64,000 bases of DNA from Hondaea fermentalgiana (Eukaryota > Sar > Bigyra > Thraustochytrida > Thraustochytriidae), in contig NPFB01000044.1 in assembly GCA_014084085.1 (NCBI GenBank), positions 11,926-75,925 of the forward strand. The letters are read 5' to 3'. The position numbers and the translations under genes are program-made. This document shows positions 19,731-29,268 of this stretch, piece by piece. Each line of letters opens with the position of its first letter. Positions within the stretch are counted from its first letter, which is position 1. Under the pieces are notes generated by a model. That model was not told where the DNA came from, ran no database searches, and saw only the letters and a program-made list of their open reading frames with translations.

Positions 19731-21986
19731 TCATGCGTTGCGCGACATGTGCCCAAAGCGCTTCATCTCGTTCATGACGACCTGGGCGTCGACCAATTTG
19801 GCGTCGGCTCCATCAAACTTGCTCGCAAGTTGGCGAAAGCTCGAATAGTAAATGCAATACTGGGCAAACATGCGCTGCAAGACGTCGCGTCCCGTGGCTG
19901 GCGACGCAGAAAAATGGCTCTGCACATCGGTGTGGAGCTGTTCCAGCGTAGCGCGCCAGCGCGACGAAATGTCCTGAACGAGAGCGCGAAGCTTTGTCTC
20001 GTCAATCGGTGCTGCACTGGCGCTATCCTCCTCACCGTCGCCGGCCCCGCGCTCCTTGACAAAGGCTACCAAGGGGCCAAGCACCTGCGCGAGTTCTTCC
20101 TCAATGTACATTTCTACATCGTACAAGAGAAGCTCTTCCAGAGCACGATAATCCTCGGGATTGCTCGAGTGCGAGGCCTTGGAAAAGTAGCTGATCACCG
20201 CGTCAAGGTTGTTAATGCGAAAAACGAGCTTACCGCGCGAAGTTTCCAGCGCACGGTGGTGCTGCCGTGATTGTGTTGCCGCGATGACGAGCTTGTCCAG
20301 GAGGTCTAGGTACGCCTGGCGCAGCGCGCTCATATGGTGCGGCAACATATCGTCCGAGGTCGTTAATGACGTGCTGATAGCGTACACGGACGAAGTGAAG
20401 CGCGCGTAGCGCAACGAGACATAGTGCGGCTGCAACGAGAGGCGCTGCACACCAAGTTTTGCAAGTGCGGGTGCACGCAGGCTCCGTAGGTTCGCGTCAA
20501 AGACCTTTTTGAACTGCGGCCAGAGCATCATGCCCACATGATCAAAGTAGCCGTCGAGCACGGGGACGCGTCGGCGCTCCATCTGAAGACGATGCGACTG
20601 CGTGGTCCGGATCATGAGCAGCAGCGCAACCGGATCGTTACACGAGTACAAAAAGTTTTCCACATGCTCCAGACACAATGAGAGCGTCTTGGCAAAAATT
20701 TGGTTGAAGAGATCATGCGAGCGCGCGTCAAAAAACTCAAGAATGAATAGGAACTCAGAGGTTGCCGAATCCATGAGATGCTTTTGCACGGATCGGAAAA
20801 TGCACTCAAAGTGGAACCTTGTCCCCCTGGACTTGGCTAGATGAGAGATGATCGGAGGCGCATCTGGTTCGCCGAGCTCGGACTCCCGTTGTCCGAGGCC
20901 TGTGGGCCCAAAGGGGGACGCCACATTCGACTCTTGTGCGGATACTACTGTTTCCTCAGCACCAATGACATCTTCCTTGACAGGGCCAGGGACTTGCAGC
21001 TTGAGCAAGCTGCTCGTGTAGCTCTTAAAGAGCGAGTACAAAATTCGTGTCATCGCGTCGACATAGGTGGCGCGAACCTCCTCGGCAACGGCTGGGGCGT
21101 GAGCGGCTAAGAAGGTCATGAATACTTTGAATTTGAGCAAAACGTTCTGTTGCATAACCTGCACATTCGTCTTTGGTTTCTTGAGCGCGTTGATTTGGTC
21201 GAGGAGAAACTGACGAACTTTCGCGACAGCCTTCAGGCGAAGCTTTTCCAGCTGTGGTTCCACATCTTGGACAGCCTGCATGTCGCTGGGCGCCACTGAG
21301 CCAGCACCCGGAACGGGATCCTTGTTTCTCACAAACTTCATCTTGCGCGAAAGTTCCTGGACATAGAGCACATAGTCTTCGTTGACCTCGCCCTGGCAGA
21401 TGCCAACAATGAGGGTCTCGGGCACGATGAGATTCTCGAGGACGCGACAAAAGTCTTCTTCGGCAGCGCGTCTGTTCTTGAGCTTGACACTCATGAGTAG
21501 AGATTCGTCCTGAAGGTGTCGGATCTCGTCGCTGATGCCGCCTAGATCTGCCTGGAACCCAAGGAGAACATTTTCCATGCCGGCAAGAGCCTCGTCGCAC
21601 GCGGTTAGTTCGCGGTACAGTTCTGCCGAGACGGGCGCCTCAATGACAAATTCCGGGATCGAGCTCGACTGGAGTGCGCGCAGGTCCCCGTCGATCTGGC
21701 GTGAATACGAGCGAAGATCCACGCCTCTCGCCAGGGCGTCGCGCACGACTTCGTCCTCCTGGAATCTCGCCAGATCCTCCTCGATGGTCGTCAGGTCGAA
21801 CTCAAAGTCATCCTGGTCCTCGTCAGCCCGCCCTCCTCCTCCAGCCTCGGCGGCGGCGGCGGCCTCGTCTTCGTACACCTCGTCCGCGCCGCCGTGCATC
21901 ATAGAGGCGACGGTGCTCCCAGCTCCATCCCGCGCGGAGGCCGCCTCGGCGCGAGCGAGGGGCGCACTTTCGGGCGAGGCCTGCAT
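19731..21986 (-). CDS. VPS52: VPS52, subunit of the GARP/EARP tethering complex
   Basis: A 751-residue VPS52 homologue (human 723). GARP tethers endosome-derived vesicles at the trans-Golgi network. Diagnostic stretches: the N-terminal coiled region LQDESLLMSVKLKNRRAAEE followed by FCRVLENLIVPETLI, and the C-terminal SAC2/VPS52 domain with FHFECIFRSVQKHLMDSATSE, EFFDARSHDLFNQIFAKTL and VALLLMIRTTQSHRLQMERR. An acidic, Ala/Gly-rich leader of about 60 residues precedes the conserved part. I chose the ATG at 21986; the frame remains open 421 codons further, but that part is antisense to the OSCA gene and has shadow composition. Convergent with PI4-kinase, divergent from the channel gene. Confidence 0.93.
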   Translation of the reverse strand: MQASPESAPLARAEAASARDGAGSTVASMMHGGADEVYEDEAAAAAEAGGGGRADEDQDDFEFDLTTIEEDLARFQEDEVVRDALARGVDLRSYSRQIDGDLRALQSSSIPEFVIEAPVSAELYRELTACDEALAGMENVLLGFQADLGGISDEIRHLQDESLLMSVKLKNRRAAEEDFCRVLENLIVPETLIVGICQGEVNEDYVLYVQELSRKMKFVRNKDPVPGAGSVAPSDMQAVQDVEPQLEKLRLKAVAKVRQFLLDQINALKKPKTNVQVMQQNVLLKFKVFMTFLAAHAPAVAEEVRATYVDAMTRILYSLFKSYTSSLLKLQVPGPVKEDVIGAEETVVSAQESNVASPFGPTGLGQRESELGEPDAPPIISHLAKSRGTRFHFECIFRSVQKHLMDSATSEFLFILEFFDARSHDLFNQIFAKTLSLCLEHVENFLYSCNDPVALLLMIRTTQSHRLQMERRRVPVLDGYFDHVGMMLWPQFKKVFDANLRSLRAPALAKLGVQRLSLQPHYVSLRYARFTSSVYAISTSLTTSDDMLPHHMSALRQAYLDLLDKLVIAATQSRQHHRALETSRGKLVFRINNLDAVISYFSKASHSSNPEDYRALEELLLYDVEMYIEEELAQVLGPLVAFVKERGAGDGEEDSASAAPIDETKLRALVQDISSRWRATLEQLHTDVQSHFSASPATGRDVLQRMFAQYCIYYSSFRQLASKFDGADAKLVDAQVVMNEMKRFGHMSRNA

Positions 21987-22268
21987 GGCGCCGCTCCTCC
22001 GCCCGGTGCTCCGCTCGACGCCCCGCGCGCCCGCTCGCTCGAGCCTGGTTCTCGCTCTGCTGGAGTCTGTTCGAGACGAGGCTCGAGAGAGGTTTGAAAA
22101 ACTTGAAGGCGCTTGAAGGCGTTTGAACTTGAAGGAGAGCAAAGAGCGAGGGCGAGAGGGACTCGACCAAGGCCGCGGCGGCCCGGGCAAACCCGCGTTG
22201 CCGCGTGCGCAGGCGCGCGGAGGGGATCGCGCAGGGCGGCGGCGGCGGCGCGGGGTCACCGCGGCGCG
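21987..22268. promoter_or_regulatory. Divergent promoter, VPS52/OSCA channel
   Basis: 282 bp between two opposite start codons. It holds an imperfect direct repeat of GCTTGAAGGC-like units near 22099-22132. It presumably carries both promoters and 5' UTRs. Confidence 0.5.
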
Positions 22269-25200
22269 ATGTCGGAGGACGCCGGGCCGACGCAGGGCCC
22301 GACGCCGGCGGTGAAGCCGGACATCGCCGTTGACACCTTCTTGAGCACGTGCGCGTCGGCCTCGCTCGGCTTCGTCGTGCTCTTCGCCTTCTTCGCGGTT
22401 GTGCGCGCGGGCGCCGCGCGAGGCGGATGGGCGCGGAAGATCTTTGCGCCGAGGCTGCTGACCGCGCGAATTCCGCCGCGTGCCCCGCCCAGAGGCATTT
22501 GGAAGTGGCTCCGAAGCATGTCCAAGAGCGAGGCCTCGCGCCGGATCCTCGATGAGGTTGGCCTCGACGCCTTCATGATGAACCGCTTGCTCGTGCTCTG
22601 CTCCAAGACCTTTCTCTGGATGACGCCCTGCTGTCTCTTTGTGCTGCTGCCTCTTTATGCCACCGAGCCCACGAATGAGGCCGTAGGTTTCAAACGGTAT
22701 ACGATCGATTCGCTGCTCAAGAGCCGCGAGGCCGATGGTCGTCTGTGGGCGGCAGTGGTCATGACTTATGTGAACTCCATCATTGTCCTTTACTTTCTGC
22801 ATCAAGAGTATAGACAGTATATCCGCCACCGCCACGAGTTCTTGCGACGACTCTCGCCTCAGAGCTACACAGTTCTCGTGGAACGCATCCCCAAAGCCTT
22901 GTGCAACCGCCCAGCTCTCTTGCACTACTTTCGCAAAATCTTTGGCAACCGCGTATTGGATGCGCGTGTTGTGGAGAGCGATCCCATGCTCAATTACGCG
23001 CTTCGGAAGCGTCTCGAGGCCGTCACGCTGCTGGAGCGCGCGCTCTACGAGCTTGACCGCACAGGAAAGCGGCCATGGCGGCTCTACTTTCCCTGGATGT
23101 GCGGCCAGATTCGTCAGCGGATGGCCCCTCTTGGCGTTTTCCATGGAGACTACGAGAACATTCACATTGCCGAAGCCGGCTTGGAGGAGCATCTTTTGCA
23201 AAACGATTCGGGTGCCTCTCGCGCCTCGACGCCACGCGCTGGAGCACAAACTGGCGAAGAGCCTCAGGCCGATTCAAGCGAGGAAGATGACGACGACGAT
23301 GACGATGATGACGAGGACGAGGACGAGGACGATGACGGCGAAATGGATGGGGTCATTGAGCCAAGGAGCAGTGACCTCTCCCGAAGTGTTTCGCAACGTT
23401 CGCCAGCAAATTCGTCCGAGCCTGGGACACCGCAGGTTTTGACGTCGTCGCCAGTCTCACCCGTGTCATCAACACCACCAGCCTCTGCTGCAGCAGCGTC
23501 GACCGGCCAAGACAACAATGCCGAAGGAGAATTGACGATTCCAGGAAGCACCTCTGGCGCCAACGAAGACGCCCTGGGTGGGCTGAATTCTGCACCAAGC
23601 ACAATTCCCAATGTAAGCGTGCAGGATAGCGTCGACGAAGAACGCATTTATCTTGAAAGTTGGCAGCGCGAACTGCAGGCGGGGGGCTATTCTGCAGAGC
23701 AATCAGGTGCGCAGGTGAATCCAGAGGCTTTTCACGGCGCGAGCTCGCATGCGCGGGTCGTCGGCCATGCCGCGGCGCGTCATCACTCCCTGTCGCAGGG
23801 CCACCATCATCGGGGACAACGAAGAAGCTATTGTCTCTGGCTCATGGCTCATTTTAATGTGTACATGTACATTGACTCGATTAAAAGCTACAAGCGCGAA
23901 CTCAAGGTGTGGAATCGGCGTGTGAAACGTCTGCAGTTCCGCGCCATGCGGCGTAGACAGCGCATCGAGGAGGAGGCGATCGCAAATGTCGTCATTCCCT
24001 CGCAGCAGGTTGTTCAGGATCAATTTCGTCTGCGTCTCAAGCAAGAACGGAAATTGCGTCGCGCAAATCACCAACGTCGACACAGTGCATCAGGGACGGG
24101 CGAGTTGCGTCGCCGCACAACGGGCGATTCCCTCGCTGGTGACAATGCCTCAATGCCAGGGGGCGCGGCCATGGCACGTGGCTATGGGGCTGGCCAAGGC
24201 GCCTCGACGATGCGAGCCGCAGAAAACTATGAACCTCGGCGCAGACGAAGTCTTGAACAGCGACCGGGTGCCGCGGGCGACATCGAGACAGCCACGCGAA
24301 GCTCGTCGGGCAAGAGTTTGAATTCGGCGTCAGCATCTGCAACACCATTGGCGGTTCCATGGGACGATGGCAACAATGCACTTTTGCGGTCGTTGCTCAC
24401 GGAGCGAAAGATCTCCGAGTCAGGCATGTCGGTGGCGACCTCGGATGGCGATGAAGACAGCGAATACTTTTTGGATGATGACGATGGTTTGAGTGGATAT
24501 GCGACCTCGGATGATGGTCAGGTGAATCTGTTTGAACATGCCGGTCTCGATGACATTCTGCGATATGCTGTGGACCAGAACGAACGAACCTCGGCTTTTA
24601 TCACCTTTTCCTCGCTGACAGCGGCCATGGCTGCGGCGCAGTCCACGATTGATCGCCCGCTAAAAATGAGCATCTCAGTTGCTCCCGATGTGCGCGATGT
24701 TCTGTGGGAAAACCTGGGCCTGCCTCTTCCTTTGCTTGCGTTTTTCACCTGGGTGATTCGCGCCATTCTAGCTGCCGTTGTCATTGTCTTTGGTACAATC
24801 ACGGCGTCTTTGGCTGCGCTGACCAACCTTGCGTATCTTCAAAAGGTGATTCCGGGCTTGCGCGAGTGGCTCATCATTCACGGCCAATGGGTTGTCCTCT
24901 TTCAGCAGCTGACGCCTATGATGATGGTCGTGCTGTACACGCTTGTGCCTCCTATCATCAATACAGTGTTGAGTGTACAGCGCCGGAGGTTTATGTCGGA
25001 GACTCAGATTGAGTTCTTCCAGGTGTACTACTACTTTCTGCTCATTCAGGTGTTTCTCTTTTACACGGTCGCCGGAGGGTTTTTGCAGAATTTCAGCTCG
25101 ATTGTTGTGCGGCCGATTGAATTTCTTAGTCTCATGGGTCGCGCTTTGCCTTCGAACGAGTTATTCTTTCTGCAGTATTTTGTGACGAGAACCTTTTTGC

Positions 25201-25892
25201 TCATTTTCGAGCTGCTTCGCGTTGCAGATGTGAGTATTGCTGTTATACGGGGAATGTTTACGCGCTCTCGTACTGCTCGCGACCGGCGCACACCCTGGTG
25301 TGGATGCACGACGATCGACCATCCCACGGGCGGCAACATCGAGCGCACCATTTCCAACATTACGTTGTGCTTCTCGATTGGGCTCTGCTACTCTGTAATC
25401 TGTCCGCCCATGACTTTTGTTGCTCTTGTGTTTTTCCTGGTCGCCACAGTGGTTTACCGAAACCAGCTCCTCTTTGTGTACACGCACGAGCGCGAGGGTG
25501 GAGGACTCATGTTTCCCTACGTTTTCCGGGCGCTCATTATCTCTGTCGTCATCTTCCAGCTCGTCATGCTCGGCATCTTTAGTGTCCGTGCTTCACCCAC
25601 GTCAGTTTCGCTCATGATTCCGCTCGTCGTGCTGACACTTTCGTTCATGCTTTTCTGCGAGAATGCGTACGAGCGACCATCGCGTTTTCTGCCTCTCGGG
25701 GACGCCTCGGAGCTGGACATTATCCATGGCAAGCCCAAGATTGTTTTGGAGTTTCAGCACCCGGCGCTCAAAGCCCCGGCCAAGCTTTTGCCAGAATCGA
25801 GTGATGCCGATAGCTATCGCCTCATGCGCCATGCTTCCCTGACGGCATGGGGCGACACGGCGCCCAGTCTCAACGATTCTTTCTCCTTTTGA
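22269..25892 (+). CDS. OSCA/CSC1/TMEM63-family calcium-permeable channel
   Basis: A 1207-residue integral membrane protein of the osmo- or mechanosensitive OSCA/TMEM63 family (DUF221). One hydrophobic segment near residue 25-50 and two more near 115-190 precede a very large cytosolic insert with an acidic D/E run and Ser-rich sequence. The second half of the cytosolic domain has IKSYKRELKVWNRRVKRLQ, then ERTSAFITFSSLTAAMAAAQ and the conserved APDVRDVLWENL junction. The C-terminal channel core has several TMs, including QLTPMMMVVLYTLVPPI and EFFQVYYYFLLIQVF. The insert makes it longer than the usual 700-900 residues. The ATG at 22269 starts MSEDAGPTQ; upstream codons are GC-rich leader. Confidence 0.92.
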   Translation: MSEDAGPTQGPTPAVKPDIAVDTFLSTCASASLGFVVLFAFFAVVRAGAARGGWARKIFAPRLLTARIPPRAPPRGIWKWLRSMSKSEASRRILDEVGLDAFMMNRLLVLCSKTFLWMTPCCLFVLLPLYATEPTNEAVGFKRYTIDSLLKSREADGRLWAAVVMTYVNSIIVLYFLHQEYRQYIRHRHEFLRRLSPQSYTVLVERIPKALCNRPALLHYFRKIFGNRVLDARVVESDPMLNYALRKRLEAVTLLERALYELDRTGKRPWRLYFPWMCGQIRQRMAPLGVFHGDYENIHIAEAGLEEHLLQNDSGASRASTPRAGAQTGEEPQADSSEEDDDDDDDDDEDEDEDDDGEMDGVIEPRSSDLSRSVSQRSPANSSEPGTPQVLTSSPVSPVSSTPPASAAAASTGQDNNAEGELTIPGSTSGANEDALGGLNSAPSTIPNVSVQDSVDEERIYLESWQRELQAGGYSAEQSGAQVNPEAFHGASSHARVVGHAAARHHSLSQGHHHRGQRRSYCLWLMAHFNVYMYIDSIKSYKRELKVWNRRVKRLQFRAMRRRQRIEEEAIANVVIPSQQVVQDQFRLRLKQERKLRRANHQRRHSASGTGELRRRTTGDSLAGDNASMPGGAAMARGYGAGQGASTMRAAENYEPRRRRSLEQRPGAAGDIETATRSSSGKSLNSASASATPLAVPWDDGNNALLRSLLTERKISESGMSVATSDGDEDSEYFLDDDDGLSGYATSDDGQVNLFEHAGLDDILRYAVDQNERTSAFITFSSLTAAMAAAQSTIDRPLKMSISVAPDVRDVLWENLGLPLPLLAFFTWVIRAILAAVVIVFGTITASLAALTNLAYLQKVIPGLREWLIIHGQWVVLFQQLTPMMMVVLYTLVPPIINTVLSVQRRRFMSETQIEFFQVYYYFLLIQVFLFYTVAGGFLQNFSSIVVRPIEFLSLMGRALPSNELFFLQYFVTRTFLLIFELLRVADVSIAVIRGMFTRSRTARDRRTPWCGCTTIDHPTGGNIERTISNITLCFSIGLCYSVICPPMTFVALVFFLVATVVYRNQLLFVYTHEREGGGLMFPYVFRALIISVVIFQLVMLGIFSVRASPTSVSLMIPLVVLTLSFMLFCENAYERPSRFLPLGDASELDIIHGKPKIVLEFQHPALKAPAKLLPESSDADSYRLMRHASLTAWGDTAPSLNDSFSF

Positions 25893-26203
25893 GGCCCTGC
25901 TGGCTTGCTCTTTTAAAGATTACATTTTACTCATTTGTCAGACGTTCGAGAATGGAGTTGTCAGGAATTGGGCTTTGCTTGGCCCAAGCCGTTTCGAGCC
26001 AAATGGCATGCGTGCCTGCCTCTTCGTACGCTTGATCTTGGGAAGATGTTTATTGTCTCGAGCAGATGAGTACGCCTATTCGTTCGCAAATGGAATGTGT
26101 GAGGAAATAGATTCAAACAGGTTGGTAGTATGTATGTGCTAAGGGGAGATGGAGGCAATGATGTGAACTTCGCAAAAGGGAAAAATGGGGTGAAAGAGGC
26201 CAG
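25893..26203. other. Convergent 3' region, OSCA / DinB-fold gene
   Basis: Spacer between two convergent stop codons, moderately AT-rich. I see no gene or repeat of note. Confidence 0.55.
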
Positions 26204-26815
26204 TCAACCCGACGATGAGGCGGCACCGGAAGCCGAAGCAGACGCAGCATTGTTGCTGGTGTTGTTGTGCAAGACCGTCGAGGGAGCCATGCCAAAATCG
26301 CGAGGAAGGGCCTGAGCGAGAGTTTTCTTTTCATCGTGACACTGGATGATGAGCTTAATCATGGCCTGATGGTGAATCGAATGATGCGCTGCAAACCAGA
26401 GCTCTCGTGCTGCGTAAGACTCAAAGAGAAACTTCGAGTCATCATTGCCTGAGAGGTTAAACTGCACTTGCATTGGTCGTGCAAGCATTTCCTCCGTGAT
26501 GCTCCCCAGTCTTTCGCTGCAGTTCAAAATGGCCTCAACAGCGGAGCTCAGGTCTTTCTCCACATCGCCCCCGCGCAAGCGCGTGTCATAGTCGACCAGC
26601 GACAAGCTCGAGCTCGTCTTGGCCTTGCTCAAGATCCCGTCTAGAGCGCGATCGTAGTGGTCCAGGGCATGCCGCACATGGCCGCCGATCGTTGACCCCA
26701 CGACCGGGCATTTGGTCGCATACGCCTCATAGCACCCGAGTCTCTCCATGGTGCTCAGAAGAAGCTGTTTTTGCATCAGCACGCGCCTCGACGCCTCAAC
26801 GAGCTTGGTCGGCAT
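26204..26815 (-). CDS. DinB-like four-helix-bundle protein
   Basis: A 203-residue protein with the layout of the DinB/YfiT metal-binding superfamily. His-rich helix 2 (GGHVRHALDHYDRAL; His 46, 49, 53) and the C-terminal helix with paired His (ELWFAAHHSIHHQAMI; His 144/145 and 148/149) would form the usual three-His metal site. The last 25 residues are Asn/Ala/Ser-rich and likely disordered. Bacterial relatives include thiol transferases and DNA-damage-inducible proteins; no specific reaction can be assigned here. The ATG at 26815 is the first in the frame. Confidence 0.72.
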   Translation of the reverse strand: MPTKLVEASRRVLMQKQLLLSTMERLGCYEAYATKCPVVGSTIGGHVRHALDHYDRALDGILSKAKTSSSLSLVDYDTRLRGGDVEKDLSSAVEAILNCSERLGSITEEMLARPMQVQFNLSGNDDSKFLFESYAARELWFAAHHSIHHQAMIKLIIQCHDEKKTLAQALPRDFGMAPSTVLHNNTSNNAASASASGAASSSG

Positions 26816-27385
26816 GGTTATCGCCCCGTGCGTGTGCGTGCGTGCGTCCTTTTTCTTTCGGACGTCTCAGTCGCGGCGGCGTCCGTCCGTCGAGGACGGA
26901 CCTCGCGGCTCTCGGAATGTGCACCTCGCTTCGCCGCTGACCGCTCGCAGCTGTGCGCGCGAGATCTATCTACGCGTGCGATCTATCCAAGCTTACGCTC
27001 TGTCCGCGCGCCCTCTCGCCGCACCGCTGCTCCGAGTCTTGCTGCGTTGCGTCGAGCCGCCGATGTGCGTTTGCTGCAGGCTGCCTTGCGGACTCTCTCC
27101 CTCGGAACTTTTGAGTTCCAAGTTCATTATTTATCCAACCAAGTCGATCCAAGTCGCAGTGCAGAGCAGAGTATAGTTGCATAGTAAAGCCACAGAAGGA
27201 CAAGCAGAGCTGCAGATTGCATTTCGGGGACGCGAGGCGACGACGCTCGCCAGCCAGGTATAGGTGAGGCGTCCGGGCAAGTAGACTGGCAGACAGGCAG
27301 GCAGACAAAAGGAAGAAAGGAGCAAGGAGAGAGAAGGATCTGAATGCATGGATGCGGTGTTTTTCGCAGCTAGCAACGTGTTCGT
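26816..27385. other. Tandem intergenic region upstream of DinB-fold gene
   Basis: Contains GTGC/GCGT repeats immediately upstream of the DinB-fold ATG (26826-26847), a CAGGTATAGG motif (27255-27264), and GGCAGACAGGCAGG repeats (27289-27305). The latter part is probably the 3' UTR of the DUF1697 gene. Open frames here are Arg/Leu-rich without motifs. Confidence 0.5.
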
Positions 27386-28222
27386 CTAGCTCAACAGCTT
27401 GGCAATTGTATTCATGTTGCGACAGGTGAGCTCGATGTCGAGGTGCTTCTCGAGAAAGTTGCTGTTCACCTTGGCACGCCCGTAGCCGAGTGGTGTGTGC
27501 AGGAACATGCAATTCTTTAGCACAGTAAATTCTTCATTCTGCGGGAACGGCGCTTGCGATTGCAAAGCAGTGACACGCTCGGCGTCAGGGCACTCGTCGA
27601 AAAAACCAACGTGAACCTTGCGGTGGTCTGCCGAAGACGCTTCCTTGTAAGGATTAGCCTCGTTAATGGCGCAGAGTTCGTCACGAGTGAAGACCATTAC
27701 CGGAACATCATAGCCAAAGTGTTCCTCAATGAGATCCTTCAAGGTCGCTTGGACAGCTTCGGACGTTGTTGCCGGCGCGTCGAGCTTAATGTTGCCTGAC
27801 TGCACCAGTGTGGAGACCTTGCTGAACTCTGGAACCTTGTTCAAAACATCACGCAATTTGGCCATGGGCATCGGCCGCGCTCCGCTCACATTCACGCCAC
27901 GGATGAAAGCCAAAAATGTGCACGATGGCATGCCCACCGCTCCCCCATCAACCCCTTTTTTCTCTACAATCTTTGGCGTGGACTTGGTGCCCTTTTCAGC
28001 ATCGACAGATTGATCCTTTTTTGTTGGCGACGATAACGGCGGCGGCGGCGCTGGTGTCGTTTTGGTCCTTTTCGTTGCCCTTGCCCCCTTCGCTTGTTTC
28101 TTGCCCGTTGTGCGCTTACCGTCGACGTGTTCCTTATCAAGACTGTCCACGCCTTGCTCGCCGCCAAGCTCTTCTTGCTGCCGCTCGCGCTTGCGGAGCG
28201 ACGCCGCGCGAGTCGTCCGCAT
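27386..28222 (-). CDS. DUF1697 protein with basic N-terminal extension
   Basis: A 278-residue protein. The C-terminal 180 residues match DUF1697: FLAFIRGVNVSG, PMAKLRDVLNKV, LVQSGNIKLDA and LKNCMFLHTPLGYGRAKVNSNFLEK are family positions. The function of the domain is unknown and it is mainly bacterial. The first ~95 residues are Lys/Arg/Glu-rich with KKQAKGARATKRTK, possibly nuclear-targeting and likely disordered. I chose the ATG at 28222; the frame extends 18 codons further only to a TTG. Confidence 0.8.
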   Translation of the reverse strand: MRTTRAASLRKRERQQEELGGEQGVDSLDKEHVDGKRTTGKKQAKGARATKRTKTTPAPPPPLSSPTKKDQSVDAEKGTKSTPKIVEKKGVDGGAVGMPSCTFLAFIRGVNVSGARPMPMAKLRDVLNKVPEFSKVSTLVQSGNIKLDAPATTSEAVQATLKDLIEEHFGYDVPVMVFTRDELCAINEANPYKEASSADHRKVHVGFFDECPDAERVTALQSQAPFPQNEEFTVLKNCMFLHTPLGYGRAKVNSNFLEKHLDIELTCRNMNTIAKLLS

Positions 28223-28684
28223 CTCACGGGCAATGCGGTTCTGTGTTCGACGCGTGCCTAGATTCGCGCGTGCCAATTTATGGTACCATGTAGACCATGG
28301 TACCGGCTGGGCAGAGGTCCCACCGCGCCTAGAAGTTTGCCCCAGTGGCGATCAAGAGGTAATGAATCTTGTCTCCTCACAAAAGCACTCCACGGCTGCC
28401 CCCAAGAACAAGGAAGACGTGAGCCTCAATTACACCAGAGATGGGGCATAACAGACTTCTGTGAGCGTCACCCGGTTCCGCCTTGACGCGAGGTGAGCCT
28501 GGTGCAATGGGAATAGGAGGGGAAAGAAGTTGAACTCAGTGGAGAAAGGGGATATCGCGGACGCAGACACCGCCAAGTCGCAGCAAAACTCGATCGAAGA
28601 TAGCGTGTAGTAACTACATACCGAGAGCAAGCAGAGCAGCAGAAGACAGCAAAGCCGCGCAGAGCCGAGCAAGAGAAAGGAAAG
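28223..28684. promoter_or_regulatory. Divergent promoter region, DUF1697 / MAPEG
   Basis: 462 bp between opposite starts. AGCAGAG/GCAGAGC-like short repeats lie at about 28625-28672, directly before the MAPEG ATG. No supported coding region or tRNA. Confidence 0.5.
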
Positions 28685-29140
28685 ATGCTTCAGGTGGTCA
28701 TCGACGACGCTGCCCTGCGCACCACGGCGCTCGGGCTGGGCGTGCTTACGGTGCGCTTTCTTGGCACGACGTTTGGTTCCCTCGCGGCCAGCCTCGCAGA
28801 GGGCGCGCACCCGGCCGAGGACCAGGCTTCTGTCAGCGCGCTGACCAGCTCGCAGCAGAACCTCAAGGCAGGCACCTCGGAGCGGTATAAGCGTTGGCAG
28901 AATGTCCTCCGCAACGATTTTGAGAACCTCCCGCTAGGCCTTGCGCTCATGTCCATGAGTCTTTTGGCCGGCGCTGATCCGACGGTGCACGCGGCCGCAG
29001 TCACCGCCTTTGTAGCGGGCCGTGTGCTCTTCACGCCTTGCTACGTGTTTGGTCTTCAACCTTTTCGCTCCATTGCGTACAACGTTGGATTGGCCGGCAT
29101 TCTTGCCTTCGCCTACAACGTTGTGTCTCCCCATCTCTAA
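28685..29140 (+). CDS. MAPEG-family membrane protein (microsomal GST-like)
   Basis: A 151-residue, four-helix integral membrane protein of the MAPEG family (microsomal glutathione transferase/prostaglandin E synthase). The family signature is ERYKRWQNVLRNDFENLPLGL, with the usual R-x(n)-N-x2-EN-x-P core. The C-terminal helix GLQPFRSIAYNVGLAGI matches the LQPxRS motif. It probably resides in the ER and may conjugate or reduce lipid peroxides with glutathione; the exact reaction is not shown. ATG at 28685. Confidence 0.85.
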   Translation: MLQVVIDDAALRTTALGLGVLTVRFLGTTFGSLAASLAEGAHPAEDQASVSALTSSQQNLKAGTSERYKRWQNVLRNDFENLPLGLALMSMSLLAGADPTVHAAAVTAFVAGRVLFTPCYVFGLQPFRSIAYNVGLAGILAFAYNVVSPHL

Positions 29141-29268
29141 AAGTAACGAATGCCAAAAGGCGGGACGCTAGGCCTGGAGCATTTTAACTTGACTCATCCT
29201 TAGTCGTTTTCTTATGAAAAAGGACAAAACAAGCTTAGAGTCTATTTACTGGTTTTATTGTTGCAGTG

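Noticed and set aside
21987..23249. 421-codon N-terminal extension of VPS52
   Set aside because: It is antisense to the OSCA gene; the conserved VPS52 sequence begins well after the ATG at 21986.
28430..28520. tRNA-like GGTTCC segment
   Set aside because: No cloverleaf arms can be drawn around it.
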